Below, piece after piece: positions 1 through 9,286 of a stretch of 64,000 nucleotides of DNA (the first letter of the stretch is position 1; every line of letters starts with the position of its first letter). Source of the DNA: Bordetella sp. BOR01 (GTDB taxonomy: Bacteria; Pseudomonadota; Gammaproteobacteria; Burkholderiales; Burkholderiaceae_B); assembly GCF_019218885.1 (NCBI RefSeq), contig NZ_JAHUWT010000003.1, positions 124,001 to 188,000 on the forward strand, given 5' to 3'. Made by a program: the position numbers and the translations under genes. Below the pieces are notes generated by a model. It ran no database searches and was not told the origin of the DNA. It saw nothing but the letters and a program-made list of their open reading frames with translations.

Positions 1-531
1 ATATGGGGCGGCTTGCTGCACCAGCACGGCGTGCCGGGCATCTACCGGTCGCAGCAGGCCGGGCGCGTGCGCATGAGCACCCAGGCCCTGCCTCACGAGG
101 CGATTGGCGTGCCCCAGTATGCCTGGAGCACCTCGCCGCTGCGCCGCTATGTGGACCTGGTCAACCAGTGGCAATTGATTGCCGCGGTCGAGCACGGCGT
201 GTCGGCCCGCCTGGTGGCCCCCTTCAAGCCGCGCGATGCCGACCTGTTCGCGATCATCGGCGCCTTCGACGCGCAGTACGCCGCCTGGAATGAATTCCAG
301 GGCAACATGGAGCGCTACTGGTGCCTGCGCTGGCTGCAACAGCAAGGCATTACGCATGCCGTGGCGCACGTATTGCGCGACGATCTGGTGCGGCTGGGGA
401 ATGCGCCGTTGGTGACCCGAGTGGGAGGGATGCCCGAGCTCGAACGGGGCACTGGAGTTCAATTGGATATCTTGGGGGCGGATGAATTGGGGTTGGAGTT
501 GGATTGCCGGTATGTTGGGTTGGCTGCTTGA
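1..531 (+). CDS. Ribonuclease II family exoribonuclease, C-terminal part (5' end outside window)
   Basis: The reading frame is open from base 1 and ends at 531, leaving the last 176 residues of a longer protein. The stretch YAWSTSPLRRYVDLVNQWQ (about residues 40-58 of the visible part) is the conserved end of the RNB catalytic domain, which degrades single-stranded RNA 3' to 5' in the cytoplasm. The visible tail after it is short and would hold the S1-like RNA-binding end. The N-terminal cold-shock domains and the catalytic aspartates are not in view, so RNase II and RNase R cannot be firmly separated; the YAWSTSPLRRY form is more typical of RNase II-like proteins in Burkholderiales. Confidence 0.85.
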   Translation: MWGGLLHQHGVPGIYRSQQAGRVRMSTQALPHEAIGVPQYAWSTSPLRRYVDLVNQWQLIAAVEHGVSARLVAPFKPRDADLFAIIGAFDAQYAAWNEFQGNMERYWCLRWLQQQGITHAVAHVLRDDLVRLGNAPLVTRVGGMPELERGTGVQLDILGADELGLELDCRYVGLAA

Positions 532-695
532 TTGAGGCGGGTTTTGCCGGGGTGCGGGGGTTTTCTTGTGGCGTCGGATTGGGTTGGCGTGAAGCCAAGG
601 CGGTCGCGCCCCCCGAGCCGACGCCAGTAGAACAAACGCATCCCCCAAAAATCGAGCCACTCCCACTGGCACCCGCAGGCGTCTAAAATGCCCCC

Positions 696-1595
696 GTGTA
701 TCGTTCTGCTGATTCTTCTTCGACGCCGAGCCGGTTCTTGTATTGGCTGAGCGCGCCCGCCCAGCATTACTTGCGGATCGGCCTGGCGATCTCGCTGCTG
801 CTGCACGCCGGCGCGCTGGCGTGGCGCTTTGGCGCGCCTGCGCCCGCCCGGCCGGCGCAGGCGGCGCTCGAGATCGTGCTGGTCAACGCCCGCACCGATT
901 CCGCCCCGGCCCAGGCGCAGGTCGTGGCGCAGAACCAGGTGGATGGCGGCGGCAATGCCGAACGCGGGGTGGCGGCCACGCCGCTGCCGCGTACTGGCGA
1001 ATCGGCCGAGACCATCGTGCTGCAGGCCATGCGCAAGCGCCAGGCACAGCTCGAGGCCGAGCAGATGCAGCTGTTGAGCCAGCTTCACGCGCAGGCCAAG
1101 GCCGGCGCCGAGCGCCAGCCTGTGTACCCGTGGCCCGACGCCACCGCGCAGGGCGAAGATGTACACGACCAGCCCGGCCTGGTACAGAACGCCCAGGTGG
1201 CCACGCTGGCCGCCCGCGTCCAGGCGTATAACGCGCAGCCGCGCAAGGAATTCGTGGCGCCTTCTGCGCGGGCCTCGCACTATGCCGCCTATCTTGATGC
1301 CTGGCGTTCGCGCGTCGAGGCCATCGGCACCCAGCACTACCCTGAAGAAGCCCGCGGCCGCGTCTATGGCTCGCTGCAGATCACCGTATCGGTGCGTGCC
1401 GACGGCAGCGTGGCCAATGTCGAGATCGACCAGCCCTCGGAACACGCCGTGCTGAACCAGGCCGCGCGCCGCATCGTGCAGATGGCGGCGCCGTTCCCGC
1501 CGTTTCCGCCCCGGATCGCGCGCGAGGCCGATATGCTGGTCATCACCCGCACCTGGCACTTCGTCAACGACACCCTGGAAACCCAAGCCCCATGA
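696..1595 (+). CDS. TonB-like energy transducer protein
   Basis: This 299-residue protein has one N-terminal membrane segment (about residues 28-43), a long Ala/Gln-rich periplasmic linker, and a C-terminal TonB fold (about residues 205-295). The fold includes YPEEARGRVYGSLQITVSV and ends in PFPPFPPRI. Such proteins couple inner-membrane proton-motive force to outer-membrane transport, but no exbB/exbD or TonB-dependent receptor gene is nearby, so the partner is unknown. The start is a GTG at 696; the ATG at 688 is in another frame. The stop overlaps the aroE start (ATGA), so the two are probably translationally coupled. Confidence 0.8.
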   Translation: MYRSADSSSTPSRFLYWLSAPAQHYLRIGLAISLLLHAGALAWRFGAPAPARPAQAALEIVLVNARTDSAPAQAQVVAQNQVDGGGNAERGVAATPLPRTGESAETIVLQAMRKRQAQLEAEQMQLLSQLHAQAKAGAERQPVYPWPDATAQGEDVHDQPGLVQNAQVATLAARVQAYNAQPRKEFVAPSARASHYAAYLDAWRSRVEAIGTQHYPEEARGRVYGSLQITVSVRADGSVANVEIDQPSEHAVLNQAARRIVQMAAPFPPFPPRIAREADMLVITRTWHFVNDTLETQAP

Positions 1596-2455
1596 GCCAG
1601 GCCAGTACCCTGCCCCGCTATGCCGTGATCGGCAACCCCGTGGCGCACAGCCGTTCGCCGCAGATCCATGCCATGTTCTCGGCGCAGACTGGCAAGCCGC
1701 TGCAATACGAGCGGCTGCCGGCCCCGGTGGACGGCTTCGCGGCCACTGTCCAGGCGTTTCGCGAACAGGGCGGCCTGGGGCTGAACGTGACCGTGCCGTT
1801 CAAGGAAGAAGCCCGCGAACTGGCCGGTGCGCACCTGAGCGAGCGGGCCCGCCTGGCGGGCGCGGTCAATACGCTGTGGCTGCACGACGACGCCTGGCAT
1901 GGCTGCAATACCGACGGCGTGGGGCTGGTGGCAGATCTGCTGCGGCTGGGCGTGGTGCTGGAAGGCGCGCGCGTGCTGCTGGTGGGTGCCGGGGGGGCCG
2001 CCCGCGGCGTGCTCGGCCCCCTGGCTGCCGCCGGATGCGCCCGGATCCAGGTCGTCAACCGCACGGCCCAGCGCGCGCACGACCTGGCGGCAGGCTGGGC
2101 TACGGCGGGCTCCCGGCCAGGCACCCAGGTGACGGCCGGGGCCCTGGCCGAGGCGGGTGTCGCGGGTGGCTGGAACCTGGTGATCAATGCCACGGCCAGC
2201 AGCCTGCAGGGCGGCGCGCCCGACCTGCCGCGCGGCCTGTATGCCCCCGACGCCCTGGCCTACGACATGATGTATGACGCCCACCCCACCGCTTTCATGC
2301 GCCAGGCCACCGAAGACGGCGCCGCACGCACCGCCGACGGGCTGGGAATGCTGGTGGGGCAGGCCGCCGAGAGCTTCTTCATCTGGCATGGCGTGCGGCC
2401 CGACCCGTCGCCGGTGCTGGCCACCCTGCGCACCGCGCTGCTGGCCAAGGGTTGA
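1592..2455 (+). CDS. aroE: Shikimate dehydrogenase (NADP+)
   Basis: Reduces 3-dehydroshikimate to shikimate in the cytoplasmic aromatic amino acid pathway. The 287-residue length is normal. The substrate-binding N-terminus reads AVIGNPVAHSRSPQIHAMF. The catalytic Lys is K71 in NVTVPFK, the paired Asp is D108 in NTD, and the nucleotide-binding loop VGAGGAARG lies near residues 131-139. The start overlaps the preceding gene by 4 bases and mtgA follows after 6 bases, so the three probably share a transcript. The family call is secure. Confidence 0.95.
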   Translation: MSQASTLPRYAVIGNPVAHSRSPQIHAMFSAQTGKPLQYERLPAPVDGFAATVQAFREQGGLGLNVTVPFKEEARELAGAHLSERARLAGAVNTLWLHDDAWHGCNTDGVGLVADLLRLGVVLEGARVLLVGAGGAARGVLGPLAAAGCARIQVVNRTAQRAHDLAAGWATAGSRPGTQVTAGALAEAGVAGGWNLVINATASSLQGGAPDLPRGLYAPDALAYDMMYDAHPTAFMRQATEDGAARTADGLGMLVGQAAESFFIWHGVRPDPSPVLATLRTALLAKG

Positions 2456-2461
2456 CCGGGC

Positions 2462-3196
2462 ATGCCGTCGCGCCGTTCGACCGTGGGCCGTATCCGCTGG
2501 GGCCGGGTCATCGGCGCGGGCTTGATGGCCCTGCTGTGCCTGGTCATCATGTACCAGTTGTGGATGTTCTGCCTGGTGGTCTGGTATGCCTACCGCGACC
2601 CGGGCAGCAGCGCCATCATGCGCCAGGAGCTGTCGCGCCTGCGCGAAAGCGATCCGGACGCCGAGCTGAAATACCAATGGGTGCCGTACGACCGCATCAG
2701 CAATTCGCTCAAGCGTGCGGTCGTGGCGTCGGAAGACGCCAACTTCACCGAACACGACGGCGTCGAATGGGATGCCATCCGCAAAGCCTGGGAATACAAC
2801 CAGCGCCAGGAGGCGCGCGGCCGCCCCAAGAGGCGCGGCGGCTCGACCATTACCCAGCAACTGGCCAAGAACCTGTTCCTGTCCAGTTCGCGCAGCTACC
2901 TGCGCAAGGGCCAGGAGCTGGTGCTGACCTACATGATCGAACACGTCATGCCCAAGCAGCGCATACTAGAGCTGTATCTGAATGTCGCTGAATGGGGCCA
3001 AGGCGTGTTCGGCGCCGAAGCGGCCGCCCGCCACTACTACAAGACCAGCGCCGCCGGCCTGGGCTCGTCGCAGGCGGCACGCCTGGCAGCCATGCTGCCC
3101 AACCCGCGCTACTACGACAAACACCGCAGTACCAGCTACCTGAGTTCGCGAGCCGGCACCCTGACCCGCCGGATGCGCATGGTAGACATCCCTTGA
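2462..3196 (+). CDS. mtgA: Monofunctional biosynthetic peptidoglycan transglycosylase
   Basis: Polymerises lipid II into glycan strands at the outer face of the inner membrane. The 244-residue protein has one N-terminal membrane anchor (about residues 15-40) and a GT51 domain without a transpeptidase domain. The catalytic Glu is E91 in VVASEDANF. The second signature is GGSTITQQLAKNLFL, followed by YLNVAEWGQGVFGAEAAARHY. It starts 6 bases after aroE, an arrangement common in betaproteobacteria. Length and motifs match MtgA well. Confidence 0.95.
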   Translation: MPSRRSTVGRIRWGRVIGAGLMALLCLVIMYQLWMFCLVVWYAYRDPGSSAIMRQELSRLRESDPDAELKYQWVPYDRISNSLKRAVVASEDANFTEHDGVEWDAIRKAWEYNQRQEARGRPKRRGGSTITQQLAKNLFLSSSRSYLRKGQELVLTYMIEHVMPKQRILELYLNVAEWGQGVFGAEAAARHYYKTSAAGLGSSQAARLAAMLPNPRYYDKHRSTSYLSSRAGTLTRRMRMVDIP

Positions 3197-3274
3197 CTGA
3201 AGCAAGGGCAGCCCGGAACACCGGCCGATTTTGGTAAGCTTTCACGTTTACGCGCATACCGACGTACCCTTTCC

Positions 3275-4453
3275 ATGCGTACAGCCCGCCGCTATCTGGC
3301 CCGCGAAATCTATCGCTCTTGTGCAGTGGTCCTGCTGGCCCTGCTGGGGTTGTTCACGTTCTTCGCACTGGTCGACGACCTGGACAACGTGGGCGACAAG
3401 TTCAGCATGCCGGTCCTGCTTTACATGCAGGCCCTGGCGCTGCCCACCCGCCTGTACGATCTGCTGCCCATCGGGCTCTTGATCGGCGCCATCCTGGCGC
3501 TGGCCGGGCTGGCGCAGCGCAACGAACTGGTCATCCTGAGGGTATCGGGAATCAGCGGCATGCGGCTGCTGCGCATGCTTTGGCTGATCACCCTGCCCCT
3601 GATGATAGGCGCCACGCTGCTGTCCGAATTCGTGACGCCGGCCGCCGAGATCAAGAGCGGCGAGGCCAGCCTGCTGTTTCGCGGCAAGGCCAGCGGCTCT
3701 CGCATGGACAGCGGCTATTGGTTCAAGGAACCCACCCGCGACGGCGGCACCCGCATCATCAACATCGCCAAGCTGCTGGCCGACGGCAACGTCGAGGGCG
3801 TCACCCTGTACGAGTTCAAACCGGGGCTGGAACTGACCACGCTGTCCACCGCCGCCGCCGGCGCCTTCGCCGACGACAAGCTGGTGCTGCAAGACGTGGT
3901 CGAGACCCACATCGACGACAGCGCGGCGCAGGCGCTGGCCGATGCCAAGCCGCCGCGCACGGCGCCGGCCCGGGTAACGAAGCTGCCGCAGCGCGAACTG
4001 AACACAACGCTCAGCCCCGAGCGCCTGCTGGCCCGCGTACTGACCCCCGAGCGCATGTCGCTGGCCACCCTGCTCGACTACATTGATTACCTGCACCATA
4101 ACCAGCTCGATGCCGGCCGGCAGGTCGTGGCGCTGTGGCGCAAAGTCTCGTACCCCTTCACCTTGCTGGTGATGATCACCATCGCGGCGCCCATTAGCTT
4201 CATGCAGACACGCCGGGGCGGCGTGGGCGCCAAGGTGTTCGTGGGCATCTTGCTGGGCGTGGGCTTCTTCATGCTGAACCAGCTGGCGCTGAACGTCGGC
4301 ATGCTCAGCCGCTGGCCGCCCTGGCTGACGGCGCTGGGTCCCAACCTCGGGGCCGTATTGCTGGCGCTGGGTGCGCTCAGCCTGATGGAATACCGCCATG
4401 CGACGGCGCGGTTCGCGCAGGCGCGCTGGCCCTGGAGACGAAACCCCGCATGA
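3275..4453 (+). CDS. lptG: LPS export ABC transporter permease LptG
   Basis: One of the two permease subunits of the LptB2FG transporter that extracts lipopolysaccharide from the inner membrane. The 392-residue protein has the family layout: two N-terminal membrane segments, [19 protein letters not shown] on the cytoplasmic coupling side, a third helix, a large periplasmic beta-jellyroll, then three C-terminal helices. The tail motif [19 protein letters not shown] favours LptG over LptF. No lptF is adjacent, although the two are usually paired. The last codons overlap apaH by 4 bases. Confidence 0.9.
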   Translation: MRTARRYLAREIYRSCAVVLLALLGLFTFFALVDDLDNVGDKFSMPVLLYMQALALPTRLYDLLPIGLLIGAILALAGLAQRNELVILRVSGISGMRLLRMLWLITLPLMIGATLLSEFVTPAAEIKSGEASLLFRGKASGSRMDSGYWFKEPTRDGGTRIINIAKLLADGNVEGVTLYEFKPGLELTTLSTAAAGAFADDKLVLQDVVETHIDDSAAQALADAKPPRTAPARVTKLPQRELNTTLSPERLLARVLTPERMSLATLLDYIDYLHHNQLDAGRQVVALWRKVSYPFTLLVMITIAAPISFMQTRRGGVGAKVFVGILLGVGFFMLNQLALNVGMLSRWPPWLTALGPNLGAVLLALGALSLMEYRHATARFAQARWPWRRNPA

Positions 4454-5289
4454 AAGGCAGCAGCATCTGGATGATCGGCGACGTGCAAGGTTGCTGCACG
4501 CCGCTGGACCAACTTCTGAACCACCCCGACCTGGCCGGCGAGCCCGATGCGCGGTTCTGGTTTGCGGGCGACCTGATCAACCGCGGCCCGCAGTCGCTGG
4601 GCAGCCTGCGCCGCATCATCGCGCTGGGCGAGCGCGCCGTGTCGGTGCTGGGCAACCACGACCTGCACCTGCTGGCCGCCGCTGCCGGGGTGCGCAAGCC
4701 GTCGAAGTCGGACACCATCGACGACATCCTGCAGGCGCCCGACGCCGACGACCTGATCGACTGGCTGCGCCAGCGCCCGCTGGCCCATTTCGAGCACGGC
4801 CACTTGCTGGTGCACGCCGGCGTGCTGGCCAAATGGGACGTGGCCAAGACCCTGGCACTGGCTGCCGAGGTCCAGGATGCGCTGCGCGGCCCGAACTGGC
4901 AGAAAGCCCTGCAGAAAATGTACGGCAACGAACCTGTCAACTGGAAAGACCGGCACAAGGGCGGCAAGCGGATGCGCGTGATCATCAACGCGCTGACCCG
5001 CATCCGCCTGTGCACGCCGGCGGGCCACATGGAATTCGCCACCAAGGTGGCTCCGGGCGCGTGGCCGGAAGGCCTGGTTCCCTGGTTCGACGTCCCCAAG
5101 CGGGCCACGCGCGACATCACCATCGTGTTCGGGCACTGGTCCACCCTGGGCCTGCTGGTGCGGCCGGACGTCATCTGCCTGGATACGGGCTGCGTGTGGG
5201 GCGGGTCGCTGACGGCGATGCGGCTGCAAGACCACAAGCTGGTGCAGATCAAGTGCTCGCAGTTCCAGGATCCGCTGGCGGGCAAATAA
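4450..5289 (+). CDS. apaH: Symmetrical bis(5'-nucleosyl)-tetraphosphatase
   Basis: Hydrolyses diadenosine tetraphosphate to two ADP, controlling an alarmone and, in enterobacteria, NpnN RNA caps. The 279-residue protein carries the metallophosphoesterase blocks GDVQGC (residues 9-14), [10 protein letters not shown] and VLGNHDLHL, and a C-terminal FGHWSTLG histidine block. The length is typical for ApaH. It overlaps lptG by 4 bases and ends 22 bases from the convergent LysR gene. Confidence 0.93.
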   Translation: MKGSSIWMIGDVQGCCTPLDQLLNHPDLAGEPDARFWFAGDLINRGPQSLGSLRRIIALGERAVSVLGNHDLHLLAAAAGVRKPSKSDTIDDILQAPDADDLIDWLRQRPLAHFEHGHLLVHAGVLAKWDVAKTLALAAEVQDALRGPNWQKALQKMYGNEPVNWKDRHKGGKRMRVIINALTRIRLCTPAGHMEFATKVAPGAWPEGLVPWFDVPKRATRDITIVFGHWSTLGLLVRPDVICLDTGCVWGGSLTAMRLQDHKLVQIKCSQFQDPLAGK

Positions 5290-5311
5290 GCCGCCCGCCG
5301 GCGGTGCCGGC

Positions 5312-6238
5312 TCATTCCATCATGCGGCTGCCTGCCCATTGGCCGCTGCTGACCAGGTCTCGGCATAGCGCCAGGCAGATGTCCTTGACCTTCTGCGCGG
5401 CCTGGGTGAACGGCAGGCTGCTCGACGTGCAGATCGACAGCTCGCGAAAAAACGTGGGCGGCGGCAGCCGCACCACCCGCAGCGCGCCGGCCCGCACATC
5501 TTCGTTCACCGCCGACCAGGGCAGCAGCGTGGCCGCCATGCCCGCCTTGACCGCGGGAATCAGGATCGCCGAGGTGCTGGCCTCGCCCGCCAGCTTGTAT
5601 TCGAGCCGCGCCTGCTGGAACACATGCTCGACCCGCGTGCGCAGCGTATTGGGCAGGCTGGGCAGGATCAGCGGGATCTGCGCCAGCTCGGCCAGTGGCA
5701 TGGGGTCGGCCGACACCGCCATCCCGGGGTGCAGGATCACGTAGATTTCTTCGAGCAGCACCGGCAGCACCTGCAGGCCGCGCTTGGGCAGCTGGTCGGG
5801 GGTGATCGACATGTCGACCCGGCCCTGGGCCGCCAGGCCGGTAAGGTCGGCGCTGGGCACGTCGACGATCTCGACCAGGATGCCCGGGTAGGCCTCGCGC
5901 ACGCGCTGGAACAGAGGCAGGGCCAGCACCCGCCCCGTGCTCGACGGCATGCCGATGGACACCTTGCCGGTGACGTCCTCGTCTTTCTGCATGAGCAGCG
6001 CGCGGGTATTGTCGACCTGGCGCAGAATGGTGCGCGCATGCCGGTACAGCACCTCGCCCTCGGAAGTCGGCATGACCCCGTGGACATTGCGGTCGAGCAG
6101 CCGCACGCCCAGCTCGGCCTCCAGATTGGCGATCTGCTGGCTGAGCGCCGGCTGCGCCACGAACAGCATCTGGGCCGCGCGCGTCATGCCGCCCAGTTCA
6201 ACGATCTTGACGAAATACTTGAGCTGCCTGAAGTTCAT
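5312..6238 (-). CDS. LysR-family transcriptional regulator (Nac/Cbl-like N-terminus)
   Basis: A 308-residue regulator with an N-terminal winged helix (MNFRQLKYFVKIVELGGMTR, then AQPALSQQIANLEAELGVRL) and a C-terminal effector domain. ATG at 6238 is preferred over an in-frame GTG three codons upstream because a GGTGGGGG ribosome-binding stretch precedes it. It is transcribed away from the CoA-transferase/TRAP operon, and a palindrome with the T-N11-A LysR pattern lies between them at 6295-6309. It therefore probably controls that operon and itself. The inducer is unknown. Confidence 0.85.
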   Translation of the reverse strand: MNFRQLKYFVKIVELGGMTRAAQMLFVAQPALSQQIANLEAELGVRLLDRNVHGVMPTSEGEVLYRHARTILRQVDNTRALLMQKDEDVTGKVSIGMPSSTGRVLALPLFQRVREAYPGILVEIVDVPSADLTGLAAQGRVDMSITPDQLPKRGLQVLPVLLEEIYVILHPGMAVSADPMPLAELAQIPLILPSLPNTLRTRVEHVFQQARLEYKLAGEASTSAILIPAVKAGMAATLLPWSAVNEDVRAGALRVVRLPPPTFFRELSICTSSSLPFTQAAQKVKDICLALCRDLVSSGQWAGSRMME

Positions 6239-6294
6239 GTCCCCCACCCGTCACGGCCGAAGCTATTGTTTTTTTGCATTGCAGCACGGTTGCC

Positions 6295-6309
6295 ATAAGA
6301 TTTTCTTAT
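6295..6309. promoter_or_regulatory. Candidate LysR operator
   Basis: ATAAGATTTTCTTAT is a 6+3+6 inverted repeat in the divergent gap between the LysR gene and the CaiB-type gene. It contains the T-N11-A spacing typical of LysR recognition sites and sits in AT-rich DNA 57 bases from the LysR start and 120 bases from the CoA-transferase start. The assignment rests on position and symmetry only. Confidence 0.5.
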
Positions 6310-6428
6310 TCCGCAATCAGCAAACCGTATTTTCCCGCCGCGCGTCTCCTTCCTAAGATGGCCTTCACACAGAGCCGGGCCTGCCCGGCCCACGCGAAAA
6401 AACGCAGGCTAAGGAAGAGGAGCGAAGT

Positions 6429-7652
6429 ATGGCGTTGCCCTTGAGCGGTGTGCGAATCCTGGATCTGACACGGGCGCTGTCGGGCCCTTTTTGTACCATG
6501 ATCCTGGCCGACCTCGGCGCCGAAGTCGTGAAGGTGGAGCCGGGCCCCAGCGGCGACATGATCCGCCAATGGGGGCCGTTCGATCGCGGCGTCAGCGCCT
6601 ATTACCTGAGCAGCAACCGCAACAAGCTGGGCCTGGGACTGGACTTCCGCCATCCGGAAGGGCTTTCACTGCTGCGCGAACTGGCGCTCAAGTCCGACAT
6701 CGTGGTCGAGAACTTCAAGCCCGGCACCATGCGCCGCATGGGGCTGGACTACGAAACCCTGGCCGCCGGGCAACCCGGCCTGGTCTACGCCTCGATCACC
6801 GGCTTCGGCAGCAGCGGCCCGGCCGGAAAATGGCCGGGCTTCGACCAGATTGCCCAGGGGTACTCGGGCCTGATGAGCTTCACGGGCATGCCCGAAGCCG
6901 GCCCGACCCGCGTCGGCGTCGCCATCGGCGACCTGACCTCGGGCATGTGGGCCGCGATGGGCGTGCTGGCCGCCTGGATCGAGCGGCAGCGCGACGGCCG
7001 CGGCCAGCGGGTCGAGACCTCGCTGCTGGCCAGCCTGGTCGGCCTGCTGAGCGTGCAGGGCCAGCGCTATCTCAGCCTGCAAGAGGTTCCGCAGCCCACC
7101 GGCAACGTGCATCCGGTGATTGCCCCTTATGGCGTGTTCGAGACCGCCGACGGCCCGCTGAACCTCGCGCCCGCCACTCAGGACATGTGGCTGCGCTTGT
7201 GCGAACTGCTGGAGCTGCCCGAGGCCCCCGACGATGCGCGCTACCGGACCAATGCCGACCGCATGCTCCATCGCGATGAGCTGAAGGCCCTGATCGAATC
7301 GCGGTTGCGCCGGCGCGACCGCATGCACTGGACGCGCGAGATGATCGCCCGCGGCATTCCCGCCGGCCCCATCAACAACCTGGCCGACGTGTTTGCCGAC
7401 CCCCAGGTGCAACATTGCCGCATGGTCGAGACGGCCCAGCATCCCGAACTGGGCGAGATCCGCCAGCTGGCGCTGCCGATCTCGATGGACGCGCTGGCGA
7501 CCGGCAGCGTGCGCAGCGCGCCGCCGGCGTTCGGCCAGCATACCCAGCAGATACTGCGCGCCTACGGCCTGCCGCAGGAACGCATCGACGCGCTGTGCGC
7601 CGGCAAGGTGGTTTTCCAGCACGAGGCCGCCACGGCAACGGCACGGCCCTGA
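6429..7652 (+). CDS. CaiB/BaiF family class III CoA-transferase
   Basis: Transfers CoA between carboxylic acids in the cytoplasm. The 407-residue protein has the family start GVRILDLTRALSGPFCTMI, the block ADLGAEVVKVEP, and the catalytic Asp at D168 in RVGVAIGDLTSG. A strong AGGAAGAGGAG ribosome-binding stretch precedes the ATG. It is first in a set with a three-part TRAP transporter and a crotonase-fold protein, suggesting CoA activation of an imported organic acid. The sequence does not reveal which acid; formyl-CoA, succinyl-CoA or carnitine-type specificity are all possible. Confidence 0.88.
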   Translation: MALPLSGVRILDLTRALSGPFCTMILADLGAEVVKVEPGPSGDMIRQWGPFDRGVSAYYLSSNRNKLGLGLDFRHPEGLSLLRELALKSDIVVENFKPGTMRRMGLDYETLAAGQPGLVYASITGFGSSGPAGKWPGFDQIAQGYSGLMSFTGMPEAGPTRVGVAIGDLTSGMWAAMGVLAAWIERQRDGRGQRVETSLLASLVGLLSVQGQRYLSLQEVPQPTGNVHPVIAPYGVFETADGPLNLAPATQDMWLRLCELLELPEAPDDARYRTNADRMLHRDELKALIESRLRRRDRMHWTREMIARGIPAGPINNLADVFADPQVQHCRMVETAQHPELGEIRQLALPISMDALATGSVRSAPPAFGQHTQQILRAYGLPQERIDALCAGKVVFQHEAATATARP

Positions 7653-7717
7653 AGAGAATCCCCCCAGCGCTGCGCACGGCGAAACACTGACCACGACGAA
7701 CCCGAGGAGACAAAAAA

Positions 7718-8713
7718 ATGAACAGAACACGATCGGTATTGGCGGCGGGCCTGCTGGCCCTGGCCTGCGCCGCCGGCGCGCAGGCCCAGCAGTTCAAGCT
7801 GTCGCATCAATGGCCGCGCGGCGACGGCCGTGACGATGGCGCGCGCGCCTTCGCCGCCGAGGCCACCCGCCTGGACCCGGCGCTGAAGTTCCGCATCTAC
7901 CCGGGCGCCTCGCTGATCAGCAACCCCGTCAAGCAGATCGATGCCTTGCAGGACGGCACGGTCGACCTGGCGATCTTCCCGCTGATCTATGGCGTGGGGA
8001 AAGTGCCGGAGCTGTCCATCACCATCCTGCCCGGCGCGGTGAACAGCGTGGAAGATGCCATGACGCTGAAGGATTCGCCCTTCTCCCGCAAGCTGCAGGA
8101 ACTGTGCGAGGCCAACGGCTTTCATTTCCTGACCTGGTGGTGGACCGAGGGCGGCATCGCCAACCGCACCCGCGAAGTCGGCGGCCCCGGATCGGTCAAG
8201 GGCCTGAAAATGCGCGGCGCCGACCGCAGCATCGACACCATGCTCAAGAGCGCCGGCGCGTCGGTGTTCTCGATGCCGTCCACCGAGCTCTACAACGCCC
8301 TGCAAACCGGCGTGCTGGACGGCCTGATGACCTCGTACGAAACCTTCGTCAGCATGCGCCTGTACGAACAAACCAAGTATGCGACGCTGGGCGGCGACTA
8401 CACCATCTTCGTGGTGTTCCAGCCGCTGCTCATCTCGATGAAGGCCTGGAACAAGCTGACGCCGGCGCAGCAGAAGACCCTGGAGCAGGCGGCCGCCAGC
8501 ACGCAGGAAAAATTCAACGCCGAGCAGGTCAAGGTCAAGCAGGAAACCCTGGCCGCCTTCACCAAGGCTGGCGCGCAGATCCATGCCATGACCAAGCCGG
8601 AGTTCGACGAATGGCTGGCGCTGTCGCGCCGGGTCTCGTGGCCCGAGTTCGCGCGCATCAGCCCCGCCGCGCAGGAACTGGTCGACGCGCTGGAACAATC
8701 GCGCCGGCAATGA
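7718..8713 (+). CDS. TRAP transporter periplasmic substrate-binding subunit (DctP family)
   Basis: A 331-residue periplasmic receptor that delivers an organic acid to the DctQM membrane complex. The signal peptide (about residues 1-23) ends at AQA. The mature part has the DctP layout, with LSHQWPRGDGRDDGARAF at the start and a central region around GLKMRGADRSIDTMLKSAG that supplies the usual carboxylate-binding arginines. GAGGAG precedes the ATG. It lies 65 bases after the CoA-transferase and 42 bases before dctQ, so it is probably in the same operon. Confidence 0.88.
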   Translation: MNRTRSVLAAGLLALACAAGAQAQQFKLSHQWPRGDGRDDGARAFAAEATRLDPALKFRIYPGASLISNPVKQIDALQDGTVDLAIFPLIYGVGKVPELSITILPGAVNSVEDAMTLKDSPFSRKLQELCEANGFHFLTWWWTEGGIANRTREVGGPGSVKGLKMRGADRSIDTMLKSAGASVFSMPSTELYNALQTGVLDGLMTSYETFVSMRLYEQTKYATLGGDYTIFVVFQPLLISMKAWNKLTPAQQKTLEQAAASTQEKFNAEQVKVKQETLAAFTKAGAQIHAMTKPEFDEWLALSRRVSWPEFARISPAAQELVDALEQSRRQ

Positions 8714-8755
8714 CGGCTCGGATGGACAACGGCAGTCGCACAAAAGGAGACCGGG

Positions 8756-9286
8756 GTGACGACGTTTGGCAAATGGATAACGCGGTGCAGCACGGTGTGC
8801 GCCATGATGGCGACCGTGCTGCTGCTGGCGGCGATCGGCGTGCTGACCTGGATGGTGCTGGTGCGCAGCCTGGGCTACCAGAATTCCTGGGAACTGGAGA
8901 CCAGCATCGAAATGATGGTGATCGCCATCTTCCTGGGGGCGCCCTACACGCTGCACACCGGCGGGCACGTCAAGATGGAGATCCTGGAGGCCGTGCTGCC
9001 GGAATCGGCGCGCCAGGCCGTGCGGTTCGCCGCGCAGGCGACCGGCCTGGCCGTATGCGTGTACCTGGCATGGTCCGGCTTCCTGATGGCGCTGGACGCC
9101 TACCGGTCGGGCGAGCGCGCGCTGGGCGTCTGGCAGCCGCTGGTCTGGCCCAAGTACGCCTCGGTGCCGCTGGGCATGGGCCTGACGGCCCTGCAATACC
9201 TGGTAGAGATGCGCTGGCCGCGGCTGCACAGGCCGGCGCCCGCCGCCGCGCTGCCCGCGCCGCCCCTGGAGAAACTGCATGACTGA
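8756..9286 (+). CDS. TRAP transporter small permease (DctQ family)
   Basis: The 176-residue small membrane subunit pairs with DctM. It has about four hydrophobic segments, including TVLLLAAIGVLTWMVLV near the N-terminus and a later block around FAAQATGLAVCVYLAWSGF. The start is GTG at 8756 behind AAAAGGAGACC. The last 8 bases overlap the dctM start, the usual coupling for this pair. Identification rests on size, membrane pattern and position between dctP and dctM. Confidence 0.82.
   Translation: MTTFGKWITRCSTVCAMMATVLLLAAIGVLTWMVLVRSLGYQNSWELETSIEMMVIAIFLGAPYTLHTGGHVKMEILEAVLPESARQAVRFAAQATGLAVCVYLAWSGFLMALDAYRSGERALGVWQPLVWPKYASVPLGMGLTALQYLVEMRWPRLHRPAPAAALPAPPLEKLHD

Noticed and set aside
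504-686. Small plus-strand frame after the RNase II gene
   Set aside because: It starts inside the upstream gene, has no ribosome-binding site or recognisable feature, and codon use is not gene-like.
459-1586. Long open frame on the minus strand opposite the TonB-like gene
   Set aside because: It mirrors the codon pattern of the real gene on the other strand, has no recognisable protein features, and such antisense frames are expected in high-G+C DNA.
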